Shown here: piece after piece, positions 25,814-38,640 of the stretch
Position numbering within the stretch: position 1 is the first letter of the stretch
Layout of the letters: the number at the start of each line of letters is the position of its first letter
Translations under genes and position numbers: made by a program
Notes under the pieces: generated by a model
What the model saw: the letters and a program-made list of their open reading frames with translations, nothing else
What the model was told of the DNA's origin: nothing
Database searches by the model: none
Assembly (NCBI RefSeq): GCF_040939455.1
Contig: NC_134108.1
Location: forward strand, 86,410,001-86,474,000
Source: Microcebus murinus
Lineage: Eukaryota; Chordata; Mammalia; Primates; Cheirogaleidae
DNA: 64,000 nucleotides
Reading direction: 5' to 3'

Positions 25814-26389
25814 TCAGACCAATTGTTCTAGAGTTTTGTTTAAGTCCATTATTTCTTTATTAATTTTCTGTTTGGAGGATCTGTCTTGTGCCGTCAGTGG
25901 GGTGTTGAAATCTCCGGTGATTATGGAGTTGCTATTAAACCATTTGCTTAGCTCCAGTAAGGTTTGCTTTATGAATCTGGGTGCACCTAAGTTGGGTGCA
26001 TATATATTTAAAATTGTTATCTCTTCTTGTTGAAGTGTGCCCTTCACCATTATATAATGACCCTCTTTGTCTTTCACTACTTTTGTTGCTTTAAAAACTA
26101 AATCATCTGAAATTAGAACTGCCACGCCAGCCTTCTTTTGGCTTCCACTTGCCTGGAATACTGATCTCCATCCTTTTACTTTTAGTCTATATGCATCCTT
26201 GCAGGTTAGATGTGTTTCCTGAAGACAGCATGTACTTGGCCTGTATTTTCTTATCCATTCAGCCAGCCTATGTCTCTTGAGTGGAGAGTTTAAGCCATTC
26301 ACATTTATTGAGAGAACTGATAGGTAAGGTAGATTACTGTTCATTCTGTTGGGTTGGATGTTGTTGCTTTGATTTCTCTCTTGAGCCAT
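25814..26389 (-). pseudogene. L1 ORF2 endonuclease domain, frame broken
   Basis: The APE-type endonuclease nicks target DNA for L1 insertion. 191 open codons start MAQERNQSNNIQ and keep the active-site blocks LSINVNGLN, CLQETHL, and ITGDFNT. The frame breaks at LEQLV, after which the later endonuclease blocks ([14 protein letters not shown]) can still be read in another frame down to about 25420. The reverse transcriptase and cysteine-rich parts are deleted. Confidence 0.92.
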
Positions 26390-26428
26390 TGTATTATCTG
26401 GCCTTTAATCTTTGGGTTTTGGTTGTTT

Positions 26429-27432
26429 TTATATTCGTGAGTTTTTATTATGGTGTTCCGTGCATAACACTGTTTTGAGTACTTCTTGTAGGGCTGGTCT
26501 TGTCTCGGTGAATTCTCTGAGCTTTTGCTTGTCTGAGAATGTCTTTATTTCTCCTTCACATATGAAGCTTAGTTTTGCAGGGAATAATATTCTAGGCTGG
26601 GCATTGTTTTGTTTCAGAAGAGTGAGAATGGGGCCCCAGTCTCTCCTTGCTTGTAAAGTCTCATTAGAGAAGTCTGATGTTATTCGAATTGGCTTTCCCT
26701 TGTATGTCACTTGCTTCTTTCGTCTTACCGCTCTTAGAAGGGCCTCTTTAGTTGATATTTTGGTCAGTCTGATGACTGCATGTCGTGATGTCTTCCTATT
26801 TGCATTGAATCTCCCAGGGGTCCTCTGAGCTTCTTGAACTTGTATATTGAGATTTTGAGCAAGGCCTGGGAAATTTTCCTCTATTATATCTTCAAATAGC
26901 TTGTCCAACCCTTGAGTGTTGTCTTCTTCCCCTTCTGGTAACCCTATAACCCTCACATTAGGTTTCTTCACATAATCCCACATCTCTTGTAGGTTTTGCT
27001 CTTTTCTCTTGTTTCTCTGCTCTATCTGTGTGACAGTTTTATTTAGTTGGAGGGTGTTATCTTCAAGCTCTGAGATTCTTTCTTCTGTTTGATCACCCTG
27101 TTCTTGAGACTTTCCACTGTATTTTGTAGTTCCCTGAATTGATTCTTCATTTCCAGGAGTTTGGTTACACTTTTCTTCATTGTGTCTATTTCTTTAGTGA
27201 ACTTTTGTTCTAGGTCCTGGAAGCTTTTTGTGGTTTCTTTGTGTTGGTTATTGAGTTGTTGTTGCAGCTCGGTGAGTGTTCTTATGCTCCACATACGAAA
27301 TTCCTCTTCTGTCATTTTGGTTGCCTGATTTGGGTTGGTGTCCGTTTCTAGGGGGCTGGTGCTCCTCTTTGGGGGGGTGTTTTCTGTTTGGTTCTTCATA
27401 TTTCCTGAGTTCCTTCGCTGATTTCTTCCCAT
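26429..27432 (-). pseudogene. L1 ORF1 (RNA-binding chaperone), one frameshift
   Basis: L1 ORF1p coats L1 RNA as a coiled-coil trimer. The N-terminal 129 codons (27432-27043) start MGRNQRRNSGNMKNQ and carry a heptad-rich segment around LEQKFTKEIDTMKKSV. The frame shifts near 27095 and the remaining two thirds are open (26983-26429) with MWDYVKKPNVRVIGLP, the RRM region, and QVTYKGKPIRITSDFS in the C-terminal domain. The second half ends 39 bases before the ORF2 start. Except for the shift the reading frame is well kept, which fits a young insertion. Confidence 0.9.
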
Positions 27433-27442
27433 ATCGATCAGT

Positions 27443-28858
27443 TGTTGTTTCTTTCCTTCAGGTTTTTGTTTGGGTATTCACACGCCTTGTTTAGTTTCTG
27501 AGCCGTTAGGTGGTGTCTGTGGGTGAGATTCGACCACTCCCTGTATAATGAGTCATGGGTGCCGTGAAAAGGCTGTGCAGGATGCCGTCCCTGTCAGTAG
27601 GTGGCGCTTGCTTAGAGGAACAGGCTATGCTGTTGATTTTGTATCCTGTTATCAGCTCTTGTTCTGGGCAGAGCTGGGTTGGGTAAGTCTGCCCTGAGGC
27701 ACCACCAATGCCTTAGCAGGGTTCAAAGTTCTGTTCTCTGCTTCCAGGAAAAGCTGTCAGGGCGGGGCTGGAATGGCCCCACTCAGCCAGAAAGTCTGGG
27801 GATGGGGCTGTCTGAGACCCGCAGTCTGGAGCAGGCCCCGCTTCTTTCCACCCTCCCCAACTCCACAGCTACTCCTGGGCCTCTGCCAGCAGGCCAGACC
27901 ACACGCCACCAGGCCTTCCTGGATTGTGATGCCGGCAGGGAGGTTCCCTGCATAGAAACGCCACTTGGGCTGGGCATACGGCCTCCTTTTGGGAGGAGGG
28001 TTGCCCTCTAGGACGCTGATCTGCCCCTGAAGGCACACACACCTCAGTAGGCTGTTCAGATATATCCCTTCTGTTCCCCGGGCAATGCTAGACCTCGGTG
28101 CACGAGATCTGGTCTGCAGGTCTGACCTCTGAGTCCCAGAGTTCAAACTGTATCCCCACCAGGGAGAGGAATTCCGGTCCCAATTCACCCACAGGGAGCC
28201 CAAGCTGGGTCTGTGTCTCTCAGCCTCTGAGTCTGCACCATTCTCCTGGGAACACCATGCCAGCAGCACCTGGGAGGGCTGGCGGGTAGGGAGCTCACAG
28301 TGTGAGTTCCCCTGAGTCAGCTGTAGGGTCCCAAAAGGGAAGGTCCCGTTCCCTGGAGGTGCCTCCGGCTGGTGGCTGTATTGTCTCTCTGGGCAGCCGC
28401 GGGTAGGGTCAGGGGAGGGGAGGAGGAGGCAATATGGCGCCTGCCACGCAGCTCGGGTTCTGTGCACACGGAGGTGCCGGGAGGGAGTTGGGAGCCTGGT
28501 GCCGTGTCCACTACAGGCTCACTGCTAGCTGGCGGCGGCCGTCTCTTGGCTGGTGTCTGCAGGTCTTTCCACCCACTGGGGAGCCCACCAGCAGTCCCAA
28601 ATGCAGGGGAGGGGAAAGGTGACTTATCTACCTACCCTTCCCACTGGTCTCCGGGCTGCTCCGGCAGTCTCAGCTTCCAGTTTCACTCCGCAGCCTCCTC
28701 CCGTGGAGTCTCCCGGGGTCTCTGGTACCCCTCCTTCGGGCCCTTGTCTGCTGTATGCTTGTCTTCTTGCTTCTTTTTTCTAATTTCTGCTAGAATCTGT
28801 CTTTTCTGCAGAGACACTCTGTCTGGCGGTGTTTCTCGTCTGCCATCGTGATCCTCCC
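27443..28858 (-). promoter_or_regulatory. L1 5' UTR with internal promoter
   Basis: GC- and CpG-rich sequence upstream of ORF1 on the - strand. L1 5' UTRs hold an RNA polymerase II promoter that starts transcription at the first base. The first bases here include GATGGCAGA, close to the YY1-type GATGGC core seen near the start of other primate L1s. The open frames in it (for example 28372-28851 on the + strand) are by-products of high GC content. The promoter role is inferred from the family. Confidence 0.7.
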
Positions 28859-28879
28859 CTTGCCTATTATATTTTTTAC

Positions 28880-30115
28880 TGTGTTGCAAATGGAAGGGAG
28901 AAGAGATTGTGAAAAGATATCTTCCTTCCTTTATTTCCAACTCCAATCTAGCTGTCACTTGTGAGATATGCATTGTGAGACTGTTGGCCAGCTAAGTGAA
29001 AGTAGGGTCCTGAGTTATAGAGATTGGAATATTTATTGTGATTTCTTTCCTTTTGCATTAGGCAAGAGCCTAGAGATCAGCATAGACAAAATTGGAATAA
29101 AGTGAATCCAGAAGAAAAATAAAATGTAAGAACTTAGAGCTGGTATTAAAAAATTAGAAAAAAATTAATGTAAATAAAAACAACTTGGGAATTGTCAAAG
29201 ATAAAGCTGGAAGAAATGTAAGTGAAATAAAGACAAAAGACAAGATATAAAAACTAGGTAATTATTTTAAGATGTAAAATACAAAAATAAACCAAAATAA
29301 ATTTAAAAAGAGAATTATTAATGAAATTGAAATAAATAAAATAGAAATATAACAATGTATATAAGACTATTATTTTAGACAGATTATTTTAGTGTTACAT
29401 TATTTCAGACCATAGAAAAAGTTCTCGATTCATTTTATTGGGCCAGCATAACACTAGCACAAGAAAGGAAAACTACTGATCAATCTCACTAAATGACTTT
29501 AGAGGGGAGAAAAAAAAACAAACATTAGCAAATACAATCAAACAATGTACCAAAATATATATTATGACTAAGTTAGAAACGTTCTAAGAAAACAAAAGTA
29601 ATTCAATACCAGAAGATGTATCAACATAATTCAAAATCAGAAAAATAAACTAAAGGAAAATATTTTTAAATCAAATCAATTGATACTGAGATGTCATTTG
29701 AAAGATACAGATAAGGAATCCAATCAAATTCAGCAGACATACTTTTTATTGTTTATAAGAAAAATAGAAATAGAAACTAAATGTAGAATAAAAATACTAA
29801 AGTTTAATAAAGCCTAGCTTAAAACCAAAAGCACATATTATTTCTAATGGTAAAATACTAAATCCTCTTAAATTAAAATCAGAACTTGAGAAAGATGCCT
29901 GCTAAAACTATTATTATTTGCTATTTTCTTGGGAAGGCCCAAACAAATGCAGTGAGAAAAAATTAAATAATCAATACTAACACTAGAAAAGAAGATACAA
30001 ATCTATTTCTTGTTGATGATATAACTTTAATGAGAAAATTTGGTGCTATCGTTAGTTACAAAACAAACAATGAAAATCAATAGCTATTCTTCTTAATAGC
30101 ACAGCCATATGTAAA
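28880..30115 (+). mobile_element. old L1M LINE, left part (ORF2)
   Basis: Strongly decayed L1 ORF2 on the + strand. ACTACTGATCAATCTCACTA and TAGCAAATACAATCAAACAA match the region just before the reverse transcriptase core, and CTTGTTGATGATATAACTTT is a decayed catalytic loop. No long frame survives. It resumes at about 31245. Confidence 0.65.
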
Positions 30116-31244
30116 CATAAAGCAACTTTATTTTGTCTTCCATTCTCCCTTTAAATTTGCTTGGTCTTGTTAATTCTTGCTTTTTCCTTTGAATGAAAAT
30201 GTAGACATAGTCATTCCTGGGTCACAATATATCAGTTCCACTTAGTAATTAGGTTTTCCATTTTTCTATGATAGGCAAATCTTCTATTGGAATTAAACTT
30301 CATGCTTTTTCCTTCCCCATTTGGGAAAAAAAAAAACAGATAAAAAGTAGCAAGTCAGGAAAAAAGGGCAACTGAAACTTTTCCTCCCCTGTTTGCTACC
30401 CACAGCTTCTGCCTCTTCAGCACGGAGGGAGAGGAAAAGAAGACAGGAGTTCAGGGAAAAGAGTTCAGGGAGAGGAAAAGGGGACAGGAAACTTCCTTCT
30501 TCACTGATACGGTTGAGTTGAAATAGCATCACTGCTCTCTGGATTTGGCAGATGGTCAAAGCCAACCTTGTCTTGTGGAGCAATTTCATGGGGAGCTTTG
30601 GCGACCCCACGGTTGGCAATCTCCTAGCTGCAATTTTCTTTGCCCTAGAAAAGGGCATGTCTATTCTAGCTGGTTGTTTGCTCCTTCCTCAAGGAAGGAG
30701 GGGTCTTTGTCTCTTAAGATGATTCTTTTGGTTAGAACTTAAGAAAACATCACAATGACTCTGTCCCCAACATGAGCCACATCAGACCCAAAGGAAATAT
30801 GCTTACATTCTCTCCCTGAAAGACCCTGGAGTGCTGGCCAATCCCAGTTAAGAAGCAGACTCTCATCATTCCCTCCCTCACTTTAGCCAACTAATCTGAC
30901 CCCATTAGACTTTCCAGGTAGGAGTCAATCCACTATGTCCCCTCACCTCAAATTTCAGAGACACATATTAAGCCATCCATGTTGTGTTCCTAAAACTCCC
31001 CTCTCTTGATCTGAGGTGAAAGGGTGAGGGCTTTAACCCTTTTATACCCTCAATAAGGATAAGGAATTTAAAAGTCATCAGCTGGTTTTCAGCCACCTGT
31101 TTTATAAATCCTTTGTAAAATCTCACTTTGATGTGTCATTTCTATTTTCTTTGTGCTTCAACTGGAACTTCTATTTTATTATCTTGTTATACTTTCAAAA
31201 CCCACCTAGAAGTAGAAATAAGAATTTTGGGGGTCACAATTGTG
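30116..31244. other. unclassified 1.1-kb block interrupting the old L1M
   Basis: L1 similarity stops near 30115 and restarts near 31245, at the KYLGI-like coding stretch, so this block looks inserted. It is pyrimidine-rich at 30380-30480 on one strand and holds a TTTTATACCCTCAATAA stretch near 31038. It may be an old LTR, but I see neither clear termini nor a target-site duplication. The - strand frame at 30293-30658 (121 codons) has no recognisable motif. Confidence 0.4.
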
Positions 31245-31287
31245 ACCCTAAAAAGGAAAATCCTACAAAATACTTAGAATACATTTC

Positions 31288-31618
<331 letters not shown>

Positions 31619-31658
31619 TACATTTCTAAGATAAGTAAGGTCCAAAACTTCTATGTAG

Positions 31659-32011
<353 letters not shown>

Positions 32012-32974
32012 AGAAAATTATAAAACCTTGATGATAATAAAATTATGTATACAGAGCTTGGAAAAAATTAGCATATTCTTGGATGAGAACAAAATGCCAT
32101 AAAATATCAATGTACTCAAATATAACATATAAATAATATAACTTCATGAAATTTCAAAGCTTTTGAACCTGATATAGAATAATATGTATAATATCAACCC
32201 ATCAATACATAGTAAAAATGTAAAAAAGAAGAAATGGGGAGAAACTTGCCTTGCCAGATATGAGAACATATGTTGAACCACTATTACCATTACCAATGTG
32301 GTACTGGCGTAGTAAGATACAAATAGATCAGTAGGACAAAGAGAAAATCCACTGAAGGATCCCCGTGTATGTGAGAATACAACAGACAACAAAATTGCTA
32401 TTTTATCCAATTGTAAGAGAATGTTTTATGTAATAAATGGAGCTAGCACAAATTATTTCCCACTGGAAAAAAATAAAACTGGGCCTGTCTTCTGTTACAT
32501 ACTAAAATAAAATCCAGAATTATTACAGACTATTAATAAATATCAATCAGTGAATATCTCAGAACCAAATCTTGGAATTAATACCAAGTGCACAGTCTAG
32601 GTATGAGGGAAAGGATGTCAATCAAAATGGATAATTCTGGAGCTCTAAAAGAAAATATTTGGAGAATATTAAAAAAAATACTTTTGAATTACAAAGGATA
32701 TCACATCTAAAGTCACTAGAAAAACAATAGATTTAGAAAAACTACTTGTGAAGTGACAGATAAAGGATTAACATAATATTCAAAGAGCTCTTAAGATTGT
32801 CAAAATAAAGATAAACTCAAAAGAAAAATGAGTAAAAAACAGGAACAGATATTTCACTGAAGAGTGTACAAATGGACAAGTAAAAGGTGTTCAAACTTAC
32901 TAGTAATCATGAAAATGCAATTAAAGTGACATGTCGACAAATTACACTCATCAGACTGTCAAAAATTAGAAAGA

Positions 32975-33338
<364 letters not shown>

Positions 33339-33420
33339 AAAAATTAGAAAGAGCAATGATACCTATTGCTGGAAGGAATGCAAGATTACCCACATATATT
33401 GATAGAAAACACGAATAGAG

Positions 33421-34330
33421 AATTTTAGAATTCAGTCTGGCAGCATGTGGAAGTGGCTACAGTGGAAGAATTGAGGCCATGCAAGGCCTCAACATGAACC
33501 TGCCCTCAGTAAATACAACTTCAGAAGTACCACTGTGGCATCCTGATTTGCCAAAGGCTACAAACAACTCTGACATCTCCTATGGGGGTTAAAGGGGGAC
33601 TAGTCAGCCACCAGTGGCAAGTTGACTACATCATGGCAGTGGCAGGAATTTATTCTTATTGTCCTGATGACTTATTCTGGATTTGAAATTGCCTTTCCTA
33701 CCAGTCATGCTGCTTTTACCATTTCTATTGGCGGACTTAGTCAGCACAGTATGAGTATTATACTCCCCTGCACGATATTGCTTTTAACAACAGACTTATT
33801 TTACAGTGAAAGAAGTAAGGCAAGGACAGATACTATCTTATTAAGAAACCCACCACACTAGAGTTTTTGGCCTTCCAAAATGGCAAAATAGTCTATTAAA
33901 GACTTTGTAACAACACTGCCTGAGCCACCCTGTAGGGTCGTGGTGCTGTCCCGCAAAATTCCAAGTGTGCTTTGAAACTATAACTGATCTATAGTACTAT
34001 ATCTTCCATAGCCATATTACACAGATGCAGAAACCAAGGGATAGCAAAGGGGTAGCCTCTCTCGTGATAATTTCTAAAGACCCACTCACAACTTTTACTT
34101 GCTCCGTGACTCCGAGCTCTATTATTGATAGTTTAGAGGCCTTTTGCACCCAAAAGAAGAAAGTTCTTAAGAGACCTGGGCATGGTCCCATTGAATTGGA
34201 ATCTACAACAGCCACCTCCCACACCAGCCTTCTCATGTATCCACACAAACATGTACAAAGGAGGTTGAAGGTGCTGCCCAGAGCGACTGATCACAATAGA
34301 TACAGAAAGGAAAGTCATGCATATGCTCAA
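33421..34330 (+). mobile_element. ERVL-type endogenous retrovirus pol relic
   Basis: Fragment of an ancient ERVL provirus. Translated pieces resemble an integrase core (PLWHPDLPKATN; TYSGFEIAFPTSHA; FTVKEVRQG) followed at 34130-34330 by a dUTPase-like end (RPGHGPIELESTTATSH; LKVLPRATDHNRY). ERVL elements carry a dUTPase after the integrase, and the order here fits. Many stops and shifts break it; it cannot make a protein. No LTR was found next to it. Confidence 0.65.
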
Positions 34331-34334
34331 TAAA

Positions 34335-34560
34335 TACATAGAGAGAGTCTGTTACGTGCAAGGCACAGTCCAAAGTGCTTAGGACACAGCAGAAAAGAAA
34401 AATGACAAAATCCTGCCTCAGGGACCTTATGTTTTAGTGTGGTGAGAGATAAACTAGTGAATTGTTAAATGATAATAACTGCTATGGGAAAACAAAAACA
34501 AACAAAAATGTCAAGAACAAAAAGAGAGAAAAAATGCCAGGGAGGGGATCAGGGTGTTTT
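34335..34560 (-). mobile_element. L2 LINE 3' end fragment
   Basis: Top strand shows the reverse of the L2 tail: GTGCAAGGCACAGTCCAAAG, GCTTAGGACACAGCAG, and CCTCAGGGACCTTATGTTTT. Confidence 0.6.
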
Positions 34561-36714
34561 ATAAGATTTAATAATTTTGGAGGATGGAACAACATAACTC
34601 ACTTGAATAAATGAAAAGCAGAACTTTGTGCTACTTATAGGTTTGAACAAGAGAAGACTGCCATGCAGGGCCACACAGGGGTTTTGCCTGGGGACAGAAA
34701 GCCAGAGCTGAAGAGGGCTCAAGTATGGCAAGTGGGGTGTGCTGAGTAAGGTTTTGAGGGCTCTCTGTGGATCGGGCAATTTGAATAGTTTCAAGGGCTT
34801 CATGGCATAAGGTCTGTCTCTAGGTGTCTGCTACCTGGCCCAGAGCAATTAGAGCAGGTGTGTAATGGCCTGAAGAGTCCAGGGAACTCACTGGCCTCTA
34901 ATCAGGGCCTCAAAATTGGGTCAAGACAGCATTTAGAAAAAGAAAAACTAGATCACGGAGGGGAAGGATATAAGCAAGTAGGATGGACAGGGTGAGACAA
35001 GACAGTCCTCAGTGAGAAGGGGGTTGTAGAGCAAACCCCAAAGGTGGGAGAATTAGCTGGCAGGTGAGGAAGAGTGTGCTGGTAGAACCCAGGGAACCCT
35101 CTAGGTCAAAGCAGCTGTGTATGTGGATGAACAAAAAACAAAAATTACATCGTTTTATGAACTCCAACAGAAATTCAACTCTTCTTGATCATGACCATCA
35201 GCAAAAAGTCACAGTAGTATTATCAGTACCTGAGACTTTGTTACCGAGAGCAACCAGGTCCCTTTAGATCATGTTACAGGAGTTACATATTGTATTACAA
35301 TGCTTTTGTGTGCCTCACAATTTGAAATTGCTGTAGTTATTATACCTGCTGCTAGATCTTGTTATTTAAATACATTATGAAAGAACCATGCATTTTACTT
35401 TATGACAAAATTTGTGTTATATTAATCATATTTCAAAAAAGTAGGTTTGTTTTATAATCTTATGTATTTTACATCATGAATTTAGAAACATTATTCTGAG
35501 TAATTATTCCAGAGTTCCCACTGGCTTTACCAAACCACTACAGAGGCCCAGGATGCACACACATGTGTAGGCGCACACATGTGCATACACAGACACACGC
35601 ACACAAGGTGGGAGGCCTACCCTGGGGTCCTGCCTCATATATGCAGTGGTAAGAGTTCATGGAGGCTGCATGGAGCCCAGATGGCAGGCTCACCATGGCC
35701 AGGTCTCTCAGGAACCAAGACTTGCCTCACCACACCAGGTATAGAATTCAACCAACTGCAGGACTAGCAGAAAGCAAAGAAAACATGCAAGAAATAATTT
35801 AAATTTGCCTCCTCTACAGGAAAGGAGAGAGCATTCCAAGAAGAAATTTATAATATCAGAAGTGGTCAGTTCGGGAGATAAGAACTGTAACCCCACGGTT
35901 GCCTACAGTGCAGTGTGTGCAGGTCATTCACCTGTTTGCTCTGAGCACCGTTTCTCATCCTTGTGCAAACTATACTTTGCCCCGCCAAGGGAAGGTCCTG
36001 TAAGGAGACAGGAGAGTGGGAGGAAGAGAGAAGCCAGTGTGTTTCCCCTTCTTCCCCTTCACCTACCTGGAGCACATGCACTATTGGTTCCAGCTTCCCC
36101 TTGACCAGCCTCCCCGCCCACGGCCCCACATCCTGATGGGCAGTCTCCATCATAAACCCAGTTCCTGCCAGGAGGTCTTGGCTCTTGTGTTTTTGTAACC
36201 CTGTGTCTTCCTTTTGTACTTTTGGCCTTAGAAGTGGCAGCTGCTTTGTTCTTCTGTTGCTATTCTCTGGGTGGCCTCGCCATCCCCCATTTGCCTTTCC
36301 TGGTCTCCCTTTATAATTAGCTCCCTGTAGTTCCTTTCTGTGCACTACCTCTTGCAGATGCTGATGAGCAGCAGACTACAATAGTATCACCAGCTCCTTT
36401 GATTTTGTCACCAACAAAAATCACAGATACTTCCATATCACATTACAGTTGTCATATACTGTCTGGTTTCTGTGAAGCATTTGAGTTTAGTAACTCTGAA
36501 ATTTAGTCCATATCAGGACAGGATCACAATGTAAACACAAAGATAAACGCCCATTATGCAGAGATCCATCTGTACTTGGAACAGAATGTAATAAAAGACT
36601 TTAAGAAGGCTTCATTTGCTATAGGAAGGTGACAATTTTTTTGGTTATATGTGGGATTATTGCATTATGTTAGAAGAAAGTTTTGACTTGAGTATCCAAG
36701 TATAAAAAGGTTTT
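34561..36714. other. intronic sequence, partly unclassified old repeats
   Basis: No exon recognised. A CA/GT-rich run lies at 35550-35605. The 35800-36360 part, with a GTGGCCTCGCCATCCC stretch, looks like a decayed repeat that I cannot name. Open frames on both strands at 35866-36345 and 35805-36104 overlap each other and have no known motif. Confidence 0.4.
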
Positions 36715-36716
36715 TT

Positions 36717-38640
36717 TCCCTCCAAGACGGTGGATCAGAGGCTTTGTTAGCGTGCCTCACCCATGTAGAAATAGCAAAATAGTATGTAGAGGTTCACACT
36801 GTGAACTTTTATACAAGAAGGAACATGGAAACTCAAAATAAAAGTGAAAGAAACTTCAGATACTTTGAAAGATAGGGCAGGCAGCAGCCCTCACTGCCCT
36901 CGCAGCAGAAAACCATGGGTGAGTCCCCAGAGCGTAACAGGGAGAGAGCATCTCTGCAAAACACATTTCCAGTGGGGAGCTGGGGGATCCAGGCCATGGG
37001 GGAGCTCCTTGACCTTACAAACTGCTGGATCCAACTTGAGGAGCAGCAGGGAGACGGTGAGAAGGAGCAGCGTCAGGAAGTGCTTTGGGCACTCCCAGGC
37101 CCAGGCACTGCTTAGGAGGTGGCCATTCCTAATCCCGGCTCAAAGATCTGCCAAACTATAACTGATCCATAGTTCTATATCTTCTATAGCCATATTACAC
37201 AGATGCAGAAACGTAGGCAGCAGTTACAGGTTTACAGGCTCCAAACTGAGATTTGCAATCTAATCTCAAGTGGAGGAGACAACCCCACAGCCAGAATGTA
37301 AGGTGAACGTGGTGTAGGCTTGTGCCATGGGCACAGGAGTTCCCCCATCTGACATTAGTGGGGCCAGGGGTGGTGTGTGGCCTAGCAGCCTGGTTTTTGT
37401 CCTGGGTAGGGAGTTTTATGGCCTGGAACAATTTCACAATCTGAGAACACACTGCTTTTGAATTGGCTTACTGTTTCAGCTTGCTGCCAGCAGCAGAGAG
37501 AGTCCTGCCAGATCGAGAGTGTGCACGCGAGGTGGGTCTCACCACCGGCTGCTGGGCTGTGAAGCCCAAACTGTCCTTCTACCCCCGCGCTAGCTCTTTG
37601 GCACAGCAGAGGTGGCTCCATTTCTCCCCCAACCATTGCCCCAGCAGCCTGAGAACTGTCTGTCGTCTGACCCCTACTGGGGCTGGTGCTTGTGCCCACC
37701 ACCGGGGAACCCAAACACAGGCTTGCCCAAACCAGCCCCACCCAGCTTTGCCCTGCCTCAGGGGCAGAGCACAGGACAGGGATCCCTGGGAGTTCATGGC
37801 CCAGCCCATTGCATGGAACCTCCCAGTACTTCTAGTTTAAAAAGTTCAAGCATGAACCCCACAGCCATCACTGTGGCTGGCTCTCACCTGCAAATACCAC
37901 CTACTGGCCAGGAGGTAAACCTGCACAGCCCATCACATCTGCTGACAAAGTTGCACATTGCTTGGAAAAGATACAAGCTCTGCTACCACCATTGTTCCCA
38001 CCACTATTCAGGGGGCCTTGAGCCTATTCACTGGACTGGGATTTGGCATTTGAGAAAGCCACCCACACTAAGGCTATTTATAACCAAGGAAGTCTTACAG
38101 AGTCTATGTAACATTTGTGTACACCACGGGGGAACCTGAGGTCAGATTTGACTGGCCCAGCTCCACCCAGTTTCACATCTCACCCTAACCCCCCACCTCC
38201 CCCTGTGGGGCTGAGCACAGAGCCCAGGGCACTGTTTGTCACAAAGACCTGCCCATGGCCAGAGGTCCCAGAGACCTCCTCCTGGTAAACAAAAATCAAG
38301 CATAATCGCTACTGCTACTGCTACAACCAGCTATTATCTGCAAACACCACCTACTAGCCTGGAGTTCAAACTGTACAACTCAATACAGAATCTGCTGACA
38401 CCAGTGCACAATGCTTGGGGAACAAGATAAGCTTCTAGAGACCTGCACCACCACAGCTCCCCAGGAAGCTGAGGCTCTGGGCACGTGCCCAGTACACCTC
38501 TACTACAACAGCATGTGAGAAAACCACCACAGTAAGGCTATCTATTACCAAGGAATTCTTACAGAGTCTTGGTCACTGAAAGCACACAGATGCCAAGCCA
38601 ATGTCCCTACTCAACATGCATTATAGTCACATCTTCAAGA
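36717..38640 (+). promoter_or_regulatory. L1 5' UTR containing a duplicated unit
   Basis: GC-rich sequence upstream of the ORF1 remnant. Two diverged copies of a unit of about 425-465 bp follow each other at roughly 37690-38115 and 38116-38600. Frames here (37463-37840, 37612-38139 and others) overlap on both strands and are not genes. Confidence 0.65.

Larger units (their letters stand above)
25075..28858 (-). mobile_element. young lemur L1 with 5' end, internally deleted
   Basis: On the - strand it begins GGGAGGATCACGATGGCAGA, has a 1.4-kb CpG-rich 5' UTR, ORF1, a 39-bp gap, and ORF2 as far as the end of the endonuclease and linker. At about 25412-25420 it jumps to the last part of ORF2 and the 3' UTR and then an A tail. 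A perfect 19-bp duplication, CTTGCCTATTATATTTTTT, lies at 25056-25074 and 28859-28877. The reverse transcriptase is absent, so the element cannot move by itself. Confidence 0.95.

Noticed and set aside
26412..26828. 138-codon + strand frame
   Set aside because: It is the complement of L1 ORF1 on the - strand.
28372..28851. 159-codon + strand frame and a 236-codon - strand frame at 27757-28467
   Set aside because: Both lie in the GC-rich 5' UTR of the L1 at 25075-28858 and overlap each other on opposite strands. Few stops are expected in such GC-rich DNA.
30293..30658. 121-codon - strand frame
   Set aside because: It lies in the unclassified block inside an old L1M, begins and ends without motif, and ends in a run of aromatic residues from a poly(A) stretch.
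33622..33861. 79-codon frame as a host gene
   Set aside because: The other frames around it show ERVL integrase remnants; it is part of that relic.
37463..38139. Overlapping frames of 125, 175 and 119 codons on both strands
   Set aside because: They sit in the duplicated L1 5' UTR and have no recognisable domain or shared frame between the two duplicated units.
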